Assembly (NCBI RefSeq): GCF_030272615.1 | Contig: NC_081406.1 | Location: forward strand, 187,596,391-187,660,390 | Direction of reading: 5' to 3' | Source of the DNA: Cryptomeria japonica | Lineage: Eukaryota; Streptophyta; Pinopsida; Cupressales; Cupressaceae | DNA: 64,000 nt | Shown: piece after piece, positions 1 to 9,722 of the stretch | Position numbering within the stretch: position 1 is the stretch's first letter | Layout: each line of letters starts with the position of its first letter | The notes under the pieces: generated by a model | Told to the model about the DNA's origin: nothing | What the model saw: only the letters and a program-made list of their open reading frames with translations | The model's database searches: none | Program-made: the position numbers and the translations under genes

Positions 1-375
1 GAAGCACAATCAAAGAACATCTTTAGCATCCTGAAATCCATCTAGAAGCTGAACCAACACCACTTATGCATCCTGTCAAGATTTCTTAGTAAAATCTCTA
101 TCGGTTGAACCTTAAACCAATGTCGGCATGGGTTTACAAGAGTGTATGATAGCATTCGATTACCAAGTCAATACCAACTGGCCAAAACATGCTCTAGGAA
201 CATGTAACACATAAAATCAAACATACTCCATTGATCCAAACATGTCGGAAGTGTCCAACAGATAGTCTCTTCTGCCGGTAACACTAGATCTTCTACCGGT
301 AACCAAAACCTGTCTGTTGGTAACCAGCCATAATAGCTAGTGTTGACATCAATGACAAAACATAAATGCAATACA
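1..375 (-). mobile_element. copia-type LTR, partial, cut by window edge
   Basis: On the minus strand this reads as the start of an LTR: TG, then a stretch with the phrase tcattgatgtcaacac, which also occurs near the start of the copia LTRs at 16.7 kb and 24.9 kb. It abruptly interrupts the RNase H frame of the gypsy element to its right, so it is an insertion. The proposed terminal base is 375 (TG..CA logic); the target duplication would be 376-380, with its partner outside the window. The rest of this element is not visible, so whether it is a solo LTR or a full element is unknown. Confidence 0.55.
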
Positions 376-394
376 TAATCAATTCATCCATAAT

Positions 395-765
395 GCAAAC
401 ATAGCCATGGTGTCAGCTTCCTTGTTTTGTATCCTTGGAATCTATTCAAAAGTGATTTTACTGAAATGTTCTTTGTAATTTTCTACCATTTGTTTATAAG
501 GTAGCAGTTTATCATCTTTCATGTTGTAGTCATCATTGAATTGGTTTACAATCAGTTGCGAGTCACCATATACCTATAATTCTTTTATTCTCCACTGCAC
601 AGCTGTATGAAGTCCTATGAGGAGAGCTGCATATTCGGCTATATTGTTCGTACAGGGAAAATTTATCCTGAATGACTTAGGGATGGAATCACCCAGAGGG
701 GTGATGAAAACAATCCCAACTCCATATCCATGATTTGTATATGAACCATCAAAGTATAATTCCAC
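395..765 (-). pseudogene. second (archaeal-type) RNase H domain of the gypsy pol
   Basis: The frame begins with a ..FDGS.. motif (first catalytic Asp) followed by an NNIAEY motif (catalytic Glu), then after a stop continues with a GDSQLIVNQ-like segment (next catalytic Asp) and a tail with IPR.QNKEADTMA. This is the order of plant archaeal-like RNase H domains that follow the ordinary RNase H in Tat elements. It removes RNA from RNA/DNA hybrids during reverse transcription. The frame has at least two stops and is cut at about 375 by the inserted LTR, so the downstream integrase is absent from view. Confidence 0.75.
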
Positions 766-842
766 ATGGTAGATGATGTCAATGTAAATATTGATTCATC
801 TAGAAAGTCTATGAGCAATGGGTGACTTTCTTGTAAAGGAGC

Positions 843-2260
843 CTATGCTAACTGATCTGCTATAATTTGTCCTTTGAAGGCCTTTCTGTCCACATACTCT
901 ATATCAAACTCACTCAAAATCATGACCCACTTAGCTAATCTCCCAGTCAATGTTGCTCTGCTTAACAGATATTTAAGTGGATCAAAGTGTGATATGAGTT
1001 GTACCTTGTGACTTAACATGTAATGTCTAAGTTTTTGAGATGCGAAGATTACTACTAGACATGCTTGTTCTATAGGAGTGTAATTAATCTCATGTCCGAT
1101 CAAGGTTCTACTTATATAGTAGATAGCTCTTTCTTTTCCTTGTTCATCATGTTGTGCCAACAAAGCTCCCGAAGATGAGTATGTCATTGATATATATAGT
1201 AATAGATGTTTTCTTGGAGTAGGTGGAACTAACACTGGAGTGTTCAAAAGATAATCTTTTAGAGCTTGGAAAGCTTCTTGGCATTGTTTTGTCCATCTGA
1301 AAGTAACTCCTTTCCTCAGTAAATGCTGGAATGGATGACATTTATCTGCCAGTTGTGCTATGAATCTCCTTATGGATTGTAGTCTTCCTTGCAACCCTCT
1401 TAATTGCTTAAGTGTTGATGGAGGTTGCATATCCATGATCACTTTGACCTTTGCAGGGTCTACTTCAATTCCTAAGTTAGAAACGATAAACCCTAACAGT
1501 TTGCCTGTTGTTACACCAAACACACACTTTTTAGGGTTTTGCTTGATATTGTACTGTTCTAACCGATTAAATATCTTGTCTGTGATTTAGCCAGTAGATC
1601 ATCCACATAATATTCCATTATGTTGTGGATCATGTCATGAAATAGTGTTGTCATGGCCCTTTGGTATGTTTCTCCTGCATTCTTAAGACCAAACGACATC
1701 ACATTCCAGTAGTATGTCCCCCATGGACAGGTAAATTTTGTTTTATGTTGATCTTTTGGTGCAATTATGATCTAGTTGTATCCTGAGAAACCATCCATTG
1801 ATGAAAGCATTTCATTCCCAGCAGTTAAGTCAACTATCAAATCGATGTTGGGTAATGGGAAATCATCCTTAGGACAAGCTTTGTTTAGATCTCGGAAGTC
1901 AGTATAGATTCTTATGCCTCCTGTGGGCTTAGTCACAGGTACCAGGTTGGATATCCATTATGCATAGTCGATAGGTCGAATGAAACTTACATCTAGTAGC
2001 TTTTGGAGTTCTATTTTGACCAGAAATGCAATCTGTGGATGCATTTTTCTTAATTTTTGTTTGTATGGCTTAACTCCTGGTAGCAAAGGTAAATGATGTA
2101 ACACCAATTCTGGATCTAAGCCTGGCAAATCCGCATAGGACCAAGCGAAGTTGATAGGACGTTGTTTGAAAAAATGTATGAATTTGTCCTTTTCTTCCTA
2201 GTTTAATGATTTTGCTAGGTGGATATTATGTACAACTTCTCCTTCCCCTATATTTACTTC
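843..2260 (-). pseudogene. gypsy reverse transcriptase and RNase H
   Basis: The longest open piece (843-1523) covers the RT thumb/connection and first RNase H, with QLRGLQGRLQ and the FASQKLRHYML motif. Upstream, across several stops, the minus strand reads the RT fingers and palm: FRDLNKACPKDDFPLPN, a SSMDGFSGYN block and the catalytic YVDDLLAKS at about 1590-1620. Order and spacing fit a Ty3/gypsy RT followed directly by RNase H. Stops interrupt the palm region and the frame changes near 1560. It is a decayed copy. Confidence 0.85.
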
Positions 2261-3128
2261 TTCAATTTCTTCCATGAGTAATGTTGAATTTTCTCTTTTG
2301 ATAGGAAGGTTGTCTAACTCACTCTTTCCATTATGGTTATTTTGATCCATATCTTCTGGTATAGAGGTACTTGCCTCTCCAAAGTATGTCGTTCTATCCA
2401 GATCTACAACAAATCCTGCCTTGTGATCACCTTGTGGAAAACCTTGTCTGATACCAAGGAATTTTGAAATGGCTTCATCATTTTCAAACCAATCTAGATT
2501 TGGTTTTCCTTCTCGCCCCTAATCAATCAAGTGTGAGTGTACAAGGGGTAATTCATTACTCCTTTATGTCATAATAGATTCTGATAACATGAATAATTGA
2601 TTGTTTGAGTGACCTGGTATATTTTCATCTTTTATAGGTGATCTTTGATACCTTATTATGTTACTTGTTTGTGGACTAGAATCATGGAGTGATAGGAATT
2701 CATAGTCATGAGAATCTATCTCTTTCAATGTATGTTTCAGCTTCTGAGGTTGTATCACTTATCTCCTCTTGTTCTTGCGTCTGATTTTGTTGTAGATTGG
2801 CTGGTCTCCTTTGTATAGGAGTTAAACTTCTTAAGCCTGATATAAGTCGTTGTAGTATCTCTTCGTTTGATTCATTGAATGGAGCTTGAGTTGTTTCCCA
2901 TGGCAGAAGTATTGACAATAACTAGGGATTAGGATCATTTACAAGTGCTAATCTTGTGTCTATTACCACATTTTCTTATGTGGTTGTTTCAGATATTGTA
3001 TTGATGTGTGACTCGGTGCTAGGTTCTTGTAGGAGTTGTCTCATATCTTCACCATCTGATTATGCACTAGGTGATGTTGATATTTGCTTGCTAGTTTGAG
3101 ATGAAGAGGGAAACACTCATGTGGACAA
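2261..3128 (-). pseudogene. gypsy linker between protease/G-patch and RT, unrecognised
   Basis: This stretch lies between G-patch and RT on the minus strand and contains two overlapping short frames (2564-2758 and 2706-2918) rich in Gln, Glu, Ser and Thr, joined by a frameshift. Low-complexity acidic/polar linkers are common at this place in Tat/Ogre polyproteins, some of which are interrupted by an intron. No catalytic motif is visible. It is annotated as coding remnant only because of position and composition. Confidence 0.45.
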
Positions 3129-3380
3129 CTACTTTTGAGATGTGTATTCTGACGGTAGCCTTGGTCTGTTCAGTATCTCTAGTGTGTGTTGTCTTGTTTC
3201 CATGATATATGGTACATGTTTATATCCTAACCCTTGATTCCCTGGATTGTCATTAGGTACAATGGGTTCTAATCCTCCTTGTTTCTGTAATCCCAAGCCT
3301 GTGGTGCCATCATACCCATGTTTTTGTAGCATTTTGAACCCATTGTCATACCGATCTAGAGGTAATTTGGGTATTGTCAT
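3129..3380 (-). pseudogene. G-patch domain in gypsy polyprotein
   Basis: The 83-residue frame has the G-patch pattern: aromatic and hydrophobic start (about residues 10-20), then GYDGTTGLG, LG..KQGG, a PNDNPGNQGLGY segment. G-patch is a short glycine-rich nucleic-acid/helicase-binding module. It is known next to the protease in some retroviruses and in plant Ty3/gypsy polyproteins. Here it lies just downstream of the protease frame. Function in this element is inferred from the motif only. Neighbouring frames contain stops, so the module is not expressed as part of an intact protein. Confidence 0.7.
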
Positions 3381-3537
3381 GTCATCTTCTTCTCTGTATA
3401 TCTAGTGATTAACATCTTCATTCAAAGATTCTTCTTGTAAATCACTCCACCTAATGAAAGAGCATGAGTCTGAGTATCTTATAATTTCTTTTCCTTTGTC
3501 TTGTTTCATTACTGCATTTTGAGGTTTCCCAAAAGAC

Positions 3538-4266
3538 CTAGGAGATAGAGACGACTATTTTCCATTTGAGGTATTTGAAATAGAACTCTCCACAACCAAC
3601 ACCTTTTATCTGTAAAGAGGATGTTGTAGGCATATTCTTAAGTGTTTCTTTGATTTTCAATGACTCCATTTGTGTAGTGAGAGGTTCTTCTTGATTAATT
3701 GGTACCTGATTATCCACACTTTCCTTTATGGTGATTTCAATGCCATTATATGGGAATTTGACACATAGATGAAATATTGTTGGTACTGCTTGCGTAGTGT
3801 GAATCCATCGACGGCCCAATAACATGTTGTACCTTAGTTCTCTATCCAACACTTGAAAAGTAACCTCTATTGTTATAGGTCCTATTTGCATTGGTAGTGT
3901 AACTATACCTTTTGAGGGACGTTCTTCATCATCATATGCTTTGATATTTATTCTCTTTGATAGATCAATATGAAGCTCATAATATCCCAATGACCTAACC
4001 AACTTTAAAGTACAAATGTTGAGACCGGCTCCTTCATCTATAAGTACTCTTATGATTCTTCTCTTATGTATGTAAGATTCTAGATGTGGCGGGTCATAAT
4101 GGAGAAGTCTATCACTAGGAATATCTTGTTCTATGAATGCAATGCGGGTGCCTTGTGCCAAATTCCCTACCATGGATTGGAAGGCATTTTCATCTATATC
4201 TTTGTCCACTACTGAATCTTGAACTGCTTTGTCCATAATGGCTTTATGAGTGGGTGAAATACGCAA
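3538..4266 (-). pseudogene. gypsy aspartic protease region
   Basis: A 242-residue open piece. Around residue 78 it has LIDEGAGLNICTLKLVRSLG, the retroelement protease active-site block with D-E-G in place of the usual D-S/T-G, followed by a flap-like region and the C-terminal YNMLLGRRWIH motif (hydrophobic-hydrophobic-GR.W) typical of Ty3/gypsy proteases. It would cleave the Gag-Pol polyprotein. The Ser/Thr to Glu change at the active site suggests an inactive enzyme. The N-terminal part contains a phrase resembling the gag-protease linker of Tat elements. Confidence 0.8.
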
Positions 4267-4356
4267 TAGTTCAAAGAGTGATATATGTGTTGGGGTTTTC
4301 TTGAGTTTCTCAACAACATTATATGTCCCGACTGCTGGTGGTAGGTTTGGTGGTAC

Positions 4357-5050
4357 TCATTGTAAAGTTATTTTTGATCTGCAAGTAACTACTACACACT
4401 TTTTGTCCCTAGGATTTAATGTGATTGTATCCACTGTATCATCTCTTGTGCAGGAACTACCTATACCATATGTTGTTTTGTCAAGGTTTATGTTATATCC
4501 CTCCTTATAGTCTTCATGTGTAAGTTTGACATCCATGATATGTGTTATAAGTTCATCTTCAAACCATCCTGAATGAAATGGTTCGTCATGCCCCCAGTCC
4601 ATGAGACAAAGATTCTTGTCTTCATCATATTTTGGTGCCTCTGACAGCATGCAAATTTGGTTATCATCTTTGTGAATATATGGATATTGCTCATCTTTAT
4701 CAAGTGTTTCTTGTGAATCATCTTTTACTACATCTCCTGAGCTAATGCCATGAATAGTATAGTCGTATGAGACTTTTGTGTAGTTAGTTGTACTATCTTG
4801 TGTTCCTGATGTAGTAGCCTTCCCTTTGTCATGTTTAACAAATGGATCCTTAAAGATAGTATGATTCATGTTTGCTGAAGTTTTATCGGTATCAATCGTG
4901 ATGTCACCTTGATTGATCATATCTTGGATCAAGTTTTTCAAGTTATATCAACTCGTCATTTTGTGACCCTTAGTACAATGATAATCACAGAAATCATTAT
5001 CATTCCACCATGTGGGTTTGAAAAGACCTGGTTCATAAACTTTTATTTCT
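4357..5050 (-). pseudogene. gag C-terminal part with zinc-knuckle-like segment
   Basis: Reading from about 5040 leftwards the minus strand gives WWNDNDFCDYH..KGHK.. followed by LIQDMINQGDI. Plant Tat/Ogre gags have a modified knuckle (C..H...H) followed by an L...I..LI..G helix at this position. The 194-residue open piece 4357-4941 that follows is acidic, Asp/Lys-rich and without a recognised domain. A stop separates the knuckle from it. It connects gag to the protease. Confidence 0.55.
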
Positions 5051-5070
5051 GGCAAAGTGATCATGTTTGT

Positions 5071-5945
5071 CTATATCAACTTTTTTAGCACCGATTCAAC
5101 AGGTTCCCCTAGAGTTGTGTAATTCCTTCTTAGAGCATTTACCCTTGGAAATTTTGTGTTCATATTTTGCATAGTGTTTAAATTTGTCGAGACAGTATTA
5201 TTCTCTATATGTGGATTTGATGATTGACTTGGGCCTTGTAAAGACAAAACTGGTTGAGTTCTATTCACCGTACGGGCGTCTACAAAACCATTCTTGGTCA
5301 CGTTTTTGTATTTTGACCAAAATTTGGATTTATCATTGTTGTTGTTGTTTCCATACTTAATGAGACCTTGTTCTACTACTCCTTTCTCACACTTTAGGGC
5401 TTTTTCAGTGATTTGTTTAAATGTGGTCAAACATTGCATTTGTATCGGGTACTTGATCTTAGGGATTAAGTTTTTTGTGAACATATCCACTTGCTCCATT
5501 TTTGGAATAATAGTCTTGCACCTCCCATAGAGAGATCTCCATCGTTGTATAAAGGATATGAATGTTGCATTCTCATATTGTTTCGCGGCACACAAGTCCA
5601 TCAAAGTGACTGGAGTTTCAATGTTGTGTGAAAGATTTACAATAAAGTGTTCAACTAATTCTCCCCATGATGTGATAGTTGGTGATAAATGTGAAAACCA
5701 CTGTAAGCCTGGGCCTCCCAAACATTAGGAAGCAATCTCATTAGGTAAGTGTTTTTAGTTGCAACCTCTATGCATGTTGTAAAAAACTCTCTGATGTGGT
5801 CTCTAGGATCACCTTTCCCTCGATATCTGTCGAATTTTGGTATTTTAAAATGTGGTGGGAAAGGCGACATGTATAATGTGTGATCAAAAGGATAAGGGTG
5901 TAAGTCCTTCATTGTGTAGCTCTTTTTATCGTTACCGGTTTGCAT
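5071..5945 (-). pseudogene. gypsy gag core (retrotrans_gag type)
   Basis: Two overlapping frames (5655-5945 and 5071-5721) together read as a retrotransposon Gag: FKIPKFDRYRGKGDPRDH, then in the other frame LQWFSHLSP.ITSWGEL.EHFI and FISFIQRWRSLYGRC. The pattern FDGTGDP.DH...F...W...L..F...F is the hallmark of the gag capsid domain in plant Ty3/gypsy elements. A frameshift near 5700 divides it. Gag would form the virus-like particle in the cytoplasm. Confidence 0.8.
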
Positions 5946-5954
5946 AGTCGTTAC

Positions 5955-6791
5955 CTATTGTTGCAAATTATGTAATTGTTGTGACAAAATATTCGTTTGA
6001 GTCAAAGGTACACTTTGTGCATGTATATTTCCCACAAAAGGGTTTGTGGTAGCATACCTAGGAGGTTGTTGGAAGGTACCACAATTATAATTTTGTGTGT
6101 TGTATGTTCCACTAGGTACTATGAAATAAGTGATATGTGAATCCATGTTTGGTTGAGTTGTACTCATTGTAGTAGCGAGACCTAGATTTGAATTTTGATG
6201 ACTATACGTTGATCCGATATAATAGGAAACTAGAGGTTGGGTTGTACTTGTTGTATGAGGAACTTGTGTTTGAATAGGTGCAAAGACACTCGATATCATT
6301 GGTATGGCCTGTGTTGGTGCGCTAACATTTATTGTTGAAGATGATGCACTTGATTGAGATTTCGCGTTTGAACTGACATTTGCTTGTATAGATGATGTTG
6401 GTGCATTCTGAGGAAAACTTGAGGTCTTTGCTTGCGTTTGTGTCATATGCAGTATTTGACTACTATCTTGACCTAGAGTATTTCCTAGTGGTAAGGTTTT
6501 TGTGACATCAAAATCTTTAGGTAATTTTGCCCCATTTTGTAATAACAACGAGAGATATTTGTCTCTATCACTATGTATAAGTGCATCTAAGATCATAAGG
6601 ACATGTGGGTCTTGTTGAGCTGATTCAATCTCTTCATGTGTTAAATGTTGTTGTAGTTCATGTATTGTGGACATTGCCTGAGAATTTGACCATTGACTAG
6701 TTGATATGTCTATGTTCCAAGTTGGATTTACTGACAAGTCATTGTTTGGGTCCATTTTACCTTTTTCCTTTTCTGACCTTGTGATGGCCAT
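5955..6791 (-). pseudogene. gypsy gag N-terminal region
   Basis: A 278-residue open frame starting at ATG 6789-6791, the first long frame after the leader, so it is the likely gag start. It is rich in Ser, Thr, Gln and Pro, with no domain recognised. Its 3' end meets the capsid frame at 5945 after a stop, with only a 9-base gap, which suggests a single ancestral gag reading frame. The length is substantial for a decayed element, so this part is comparatively well preserved. Confidence 0.65.
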
Positions 6792-7279
6792 TTAAGACTT
6801 CTATATGAGGATGGTTTTAGAACCTTATGCAAGATGACAACTAATACTAGACTCTAGACCTAAGTATGGGGTATGCAAGACTAGACTAGACTCTCTATTG
6901 AGGATTTTGATGTGAGACTTGTTGAGTATTTCAATATTTTGGCAAGGCAAGTAAATCAAATTCTTCTCTTCGACGTTCTACAAAAATTTCTCTATCAATC
7001 CTACGGGCAATTTTATACTCGATATTTATCTCATACTCGACTCCTATATACTAGGGTGCGTTTCTCCTTGATTACTAGGCTAGATCATCAATAATCTCTC
7101 TTTGACCATTGTTTGGCACTAGATTAGGTTGCTCGAAGGGGAGCAAACCATCACTTGGGAGACCCACTAGGATGATTATGCAAATGATGATGGACTAAGA
7201 CAGACGTATGTGAGGTCTAGAAAAGGACTTATATGAGGACAATAATGAGGACGTGAATAGAGATTAAACAACTCCTAAA

Positions 7280-7545
7280 GATGATAATGAGGACGTAAAT
7301 GAGGACTATGCTAGAACTATGCAAGGACTCGAGATAATAAGGACGTAAATGAGGACTATGCAAGGACTAGGGACGATAATAAGGATGTAAATGAGGACTA
7401 TGAAAGGACTAAGGATGATAATAAGGATGTAAATGAGGACTATGCAAGGACTAAGGATGATAATAAGGATGTAAATGAGGACTATGCAAGGACTAAGGAT
7501 GATAATAAGGATGTAAATGAGGACTATGCAAGGACTACATATGGT
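7280..7545. repeat. 42-bp tandem repeat, about 6 copies
   Basis: Consecutive copies of a unit containing gtaaatgaggactatgcaa. The last four copies are nearly identical; the first is disrupted by a small insertion. Because 42 is divisible by three, the minus strand gives a repetitive hydrophobic 14-residue open frame, which is a by-product of the repeat, not a gene. Confidence 0.9.
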
Positions 7546-8524
7546 CACAACTATGTATTTCTTTGAGTTTGCAGGACTATCTGATGTAAAAATGGACTTT
7601 GTTTTTAGTAATTATGTGTGTAGGACAAGTTTTGTGGTTTTCCAAGTCTGAGAACAATTGTTTGGAGGTAGATATAGCTGACTGAACTGGTTTTCAAACA
7701 ATCTCGGAGAATTAAGAGATACGCGGGATAGGGCCTCAAATAGCCCAAATAACTGACTCAATACTGGTCTAATACAACGATACATAAAAAGGCATAGAAT
7801 ACAATCTTAGGCTGGAAAGTGGACACCATTCAATGAGGCCCCCGCAGCAAAATACAAAAACAAGATGGATAGATAGAGAGTCTGGCAGCACTAGCTCCAC
7901 TCCACGACACACACTTCTCGGGCATGCCAATCTCTCTTACCCCAAACATCTGAAGATCTTATCACCAAGGGATTTTTGTCTCATAATGCAAGGTACATGA
8001 GGGGTATCTATGGGGTACGATCCACACTCTTGAAATCACTGAATGTAGGATTTTGGGCTACTAAGTTGGTTTTTATTGCAAAATTTTGAGGGGTCCCAAT
8101 CCAATGATGGATTCTCAGAGAAAGCCACTTAAGACTTTAGTTGAGCTTATAGGTGTAGGGAAGGCCCCCACATACGTCGAATTCACTCAACACTCTAGCT
8201 GCCTGACCAATATATTTATATAGCGGCTCGAAAAACCCGCTCGAGAGTACGCTGGAAGAGATGATATCCCCAACGCATCCCAATTTGAAGTACCTCTATG
8301 GGGTGATGAAATTCCCAGTCAAAGATACCCCTCACTACTTGAAATAAAAATAAAATTGGGTGTTGTTGTCACCTTCTCCCTTTCTCCCAAGACGCGGGTG
8401 GAAAGGTAGTTAATGCAATAATAGGTCCACCCCAAACACGATAAAAGTCCTTTCCCTTAAGAAAACCAAATGTGAGTTAATCTATGTGCAGCCTGATTCA
8501 CATCTATTTTAAAGCCCAAATTGA

Positions 8525-8740
8525 GGTTTTGAATACGCATGTGCATGTCAATTTTAAACACCAAACTGAAATGTGAAGGCATGCATGTCAATTTTAACCA
8601 TTGTAATTTTAAGCCCAAACTGAAGTGTTATACATGCATGTCCATTTTAACCATTGTTAATTTTAAGCCCAAACTGAAGTGTTACACATGCATGTCCATT
8701 TTAAGCCATTGTTAATTTTAAGCCCAAAAAATGAAATGTG
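8525..8740. repeat. about 54-bp tandem repeat, 4 degenerate copies
   Basis: Copies share catgcatgtccattttaa and ttttaagcccaaactgaa, at spacings of 53-55 bases. The first and last copies are the most diverged. Located in the gypsy leader. Confidence 0.85.
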
Positions 8741-8887
8741 AGAGCATGAGTGTTTATGATCTAATACTAATCCGATCATCTCTGTAAATTCACCACAGGC
8801 TGCAAACAGATGATTAGTAACCAAATAAAATCCACAGAAAACATAGAACTCAATTATGACATAAATGAATGTGTGACAATACCTGCG

Positions 8888-9019
8888 CGATTATGTGACC
8901 CTGTATAGGCAATTGCGTAATTTTGTCTAAGTGATTGCATGATTCTGACAAAGCAATTGTGTGATCCTAACAGATCAATTGCATGATGATAACAGGTCGA
9001 TTGCGTGATCCACAGGCAG
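8888..9019. repeat. 22-bp tandem array A, 6 copies
   Basis: Six end-to-end units of exactly 22 bases with core (c/t)(g/a)attgcgtgatcctg. No length variation is visible, although bases vary at most positions. The same unit recurs at 9430-9605. Confidence 0.85.
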
Positions 9020-9045
9020 ACAACACAAAAAAATAAAAAATAAAG

Positions 9046-9300
9046 CTAATTTTGATTTGAAACCTGCAAAACAAATTGTGATGCTCTAGCAAGGTCTCTC
9101 ATCATCCATTCGATATTAATCAAATCATATTTCACCCGATATGAGAGAACTAAGCTATTGTATATGTCGATGGCTGGTTGGTCTTCTAGATCTTGGATCT
9201 TCTTTTCTGCTTTGAGGATTCGCTGATAGTATATGGCTTGTCTTCTTTGCTCCTTTGTGCTCCTGGCACCTGAAATTCTGAATTTTACCTTACGTGCCAT
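9046..9300 (-). CDS. small leader frame of the gypsy element, unknown function
   Basis: An 84-codon frame from ATG, on the same strand as the element, upstream of gag. I do not recognise it. The first ~25 residues are strongly basic (MARKVKFR.., KEQRRQ), followed by a helical, Leu/Ile/Tyr-rich part and a hydrophobic end. No signal peptide or membrane segment is evident. Its composition looks protein-like, while nearly all other frames of the element are broken. It lies between two arrays of the same 22-bp repeat. Extra frames before gag are known in Ogre elements but are much longer. It could also be a chance frame; confidence is low that it is translated. Confidence 0.35.
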   Translation of the reverse strand: MARKVKFRISGARSTKEQRRQAIYYQRILKAEKKIQDLEDQPAIDIYNSLVLSYRVKYDLINIEWMMRDLARASQFVLQVSNQN

Positions 9301-9429
9301 AAAATCTCATAATAAAACATGCAATAAAAATAATTTGTGTCCAGATTTACCCAATTTCATGCAGAATTACACAGAACAGAGAACAGAAAACAAATAAGAA
9401 CAAAATTAAAAGAACAACAATATCCCTAA

Positions 9430-9605
9430 CGAATGCGTGATAATATGAGAGAGATAGCGTAATCCTATGTAGGCGATTGTGTAATCCTGTAAGGACACTT
9501 GCGTGATGGGTTCCGCACGAATGCGTAACCCTGTCTACTTGATTGCGGAACCCTATCTATGCGATTACGTGACGATGAAAACACGATTGCGTAACGATTA
9601 GATCT
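9430..9605. repeat. 22-bp tandem array B, 8 copies
   Basis: Eight units of exactly 22 bases related to array A, for example with cores cgattgtgtaatcctg and cgaatgcgtaaccctg. Separated from array A by about 410 bases containing the 84-codon frame. Confidence 0.85.
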
Positions 9606-9700
9606 ACTTTGAAATCCGTGCAAAACCTACAAAAAAAAAGGAAAAATCCGAACGATTTGCAAAAAATAACATAGAAAACAGAGAAGGTTAATTAGTAGTT

Positions 9701-9719
9701 GTTCACATCAGGTTCACCA
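9701..9719 (-). promoter_or_regulatory. candidate primer binding site of the gypsy element
   Basis: On the minus strand TGGTGAACCTGATGTGAAC begins three bases after the LTR end. Primer sites start with TGG, complementary to the CCA tail of a tRNA. I did not assign the tRNA. Confidence 0.55.
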
Positions 9720-9722
9720 AAA

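Larger units (their letters stand above)
6792..9722 (-). other. gypsy 5' leader, repeat-rich, 2.9 kb
   Basis: Sequence between the gag start and the 5' LTR of the Tat/Ogre-type element. It contains a 42-bp tandem array, a ~54-bp tandem array and two 22-bp arrays that lie on either side of an 84-codon frame. Long leaders, sometimes with an extra frame before gag, are characteristic of Ogre/Tat elements. The stretch 7600-8500 shows no repeats or frames that I recognise. Confidence 0.6.

Noticed and set aside
7306-7548. 80-codon hydrophobic frame on the minus strand
   Set aside because: It is the direct translation of the 42-bp tandem repeat; low-complexity and not gene-like.
8888-9605. CRISPR-like or telomeric origin of the 22-bp arrays
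   Set aside because: No spacers, and the unit is not a telomere repeat; location in a gypsy leader explains them better as element repeats.
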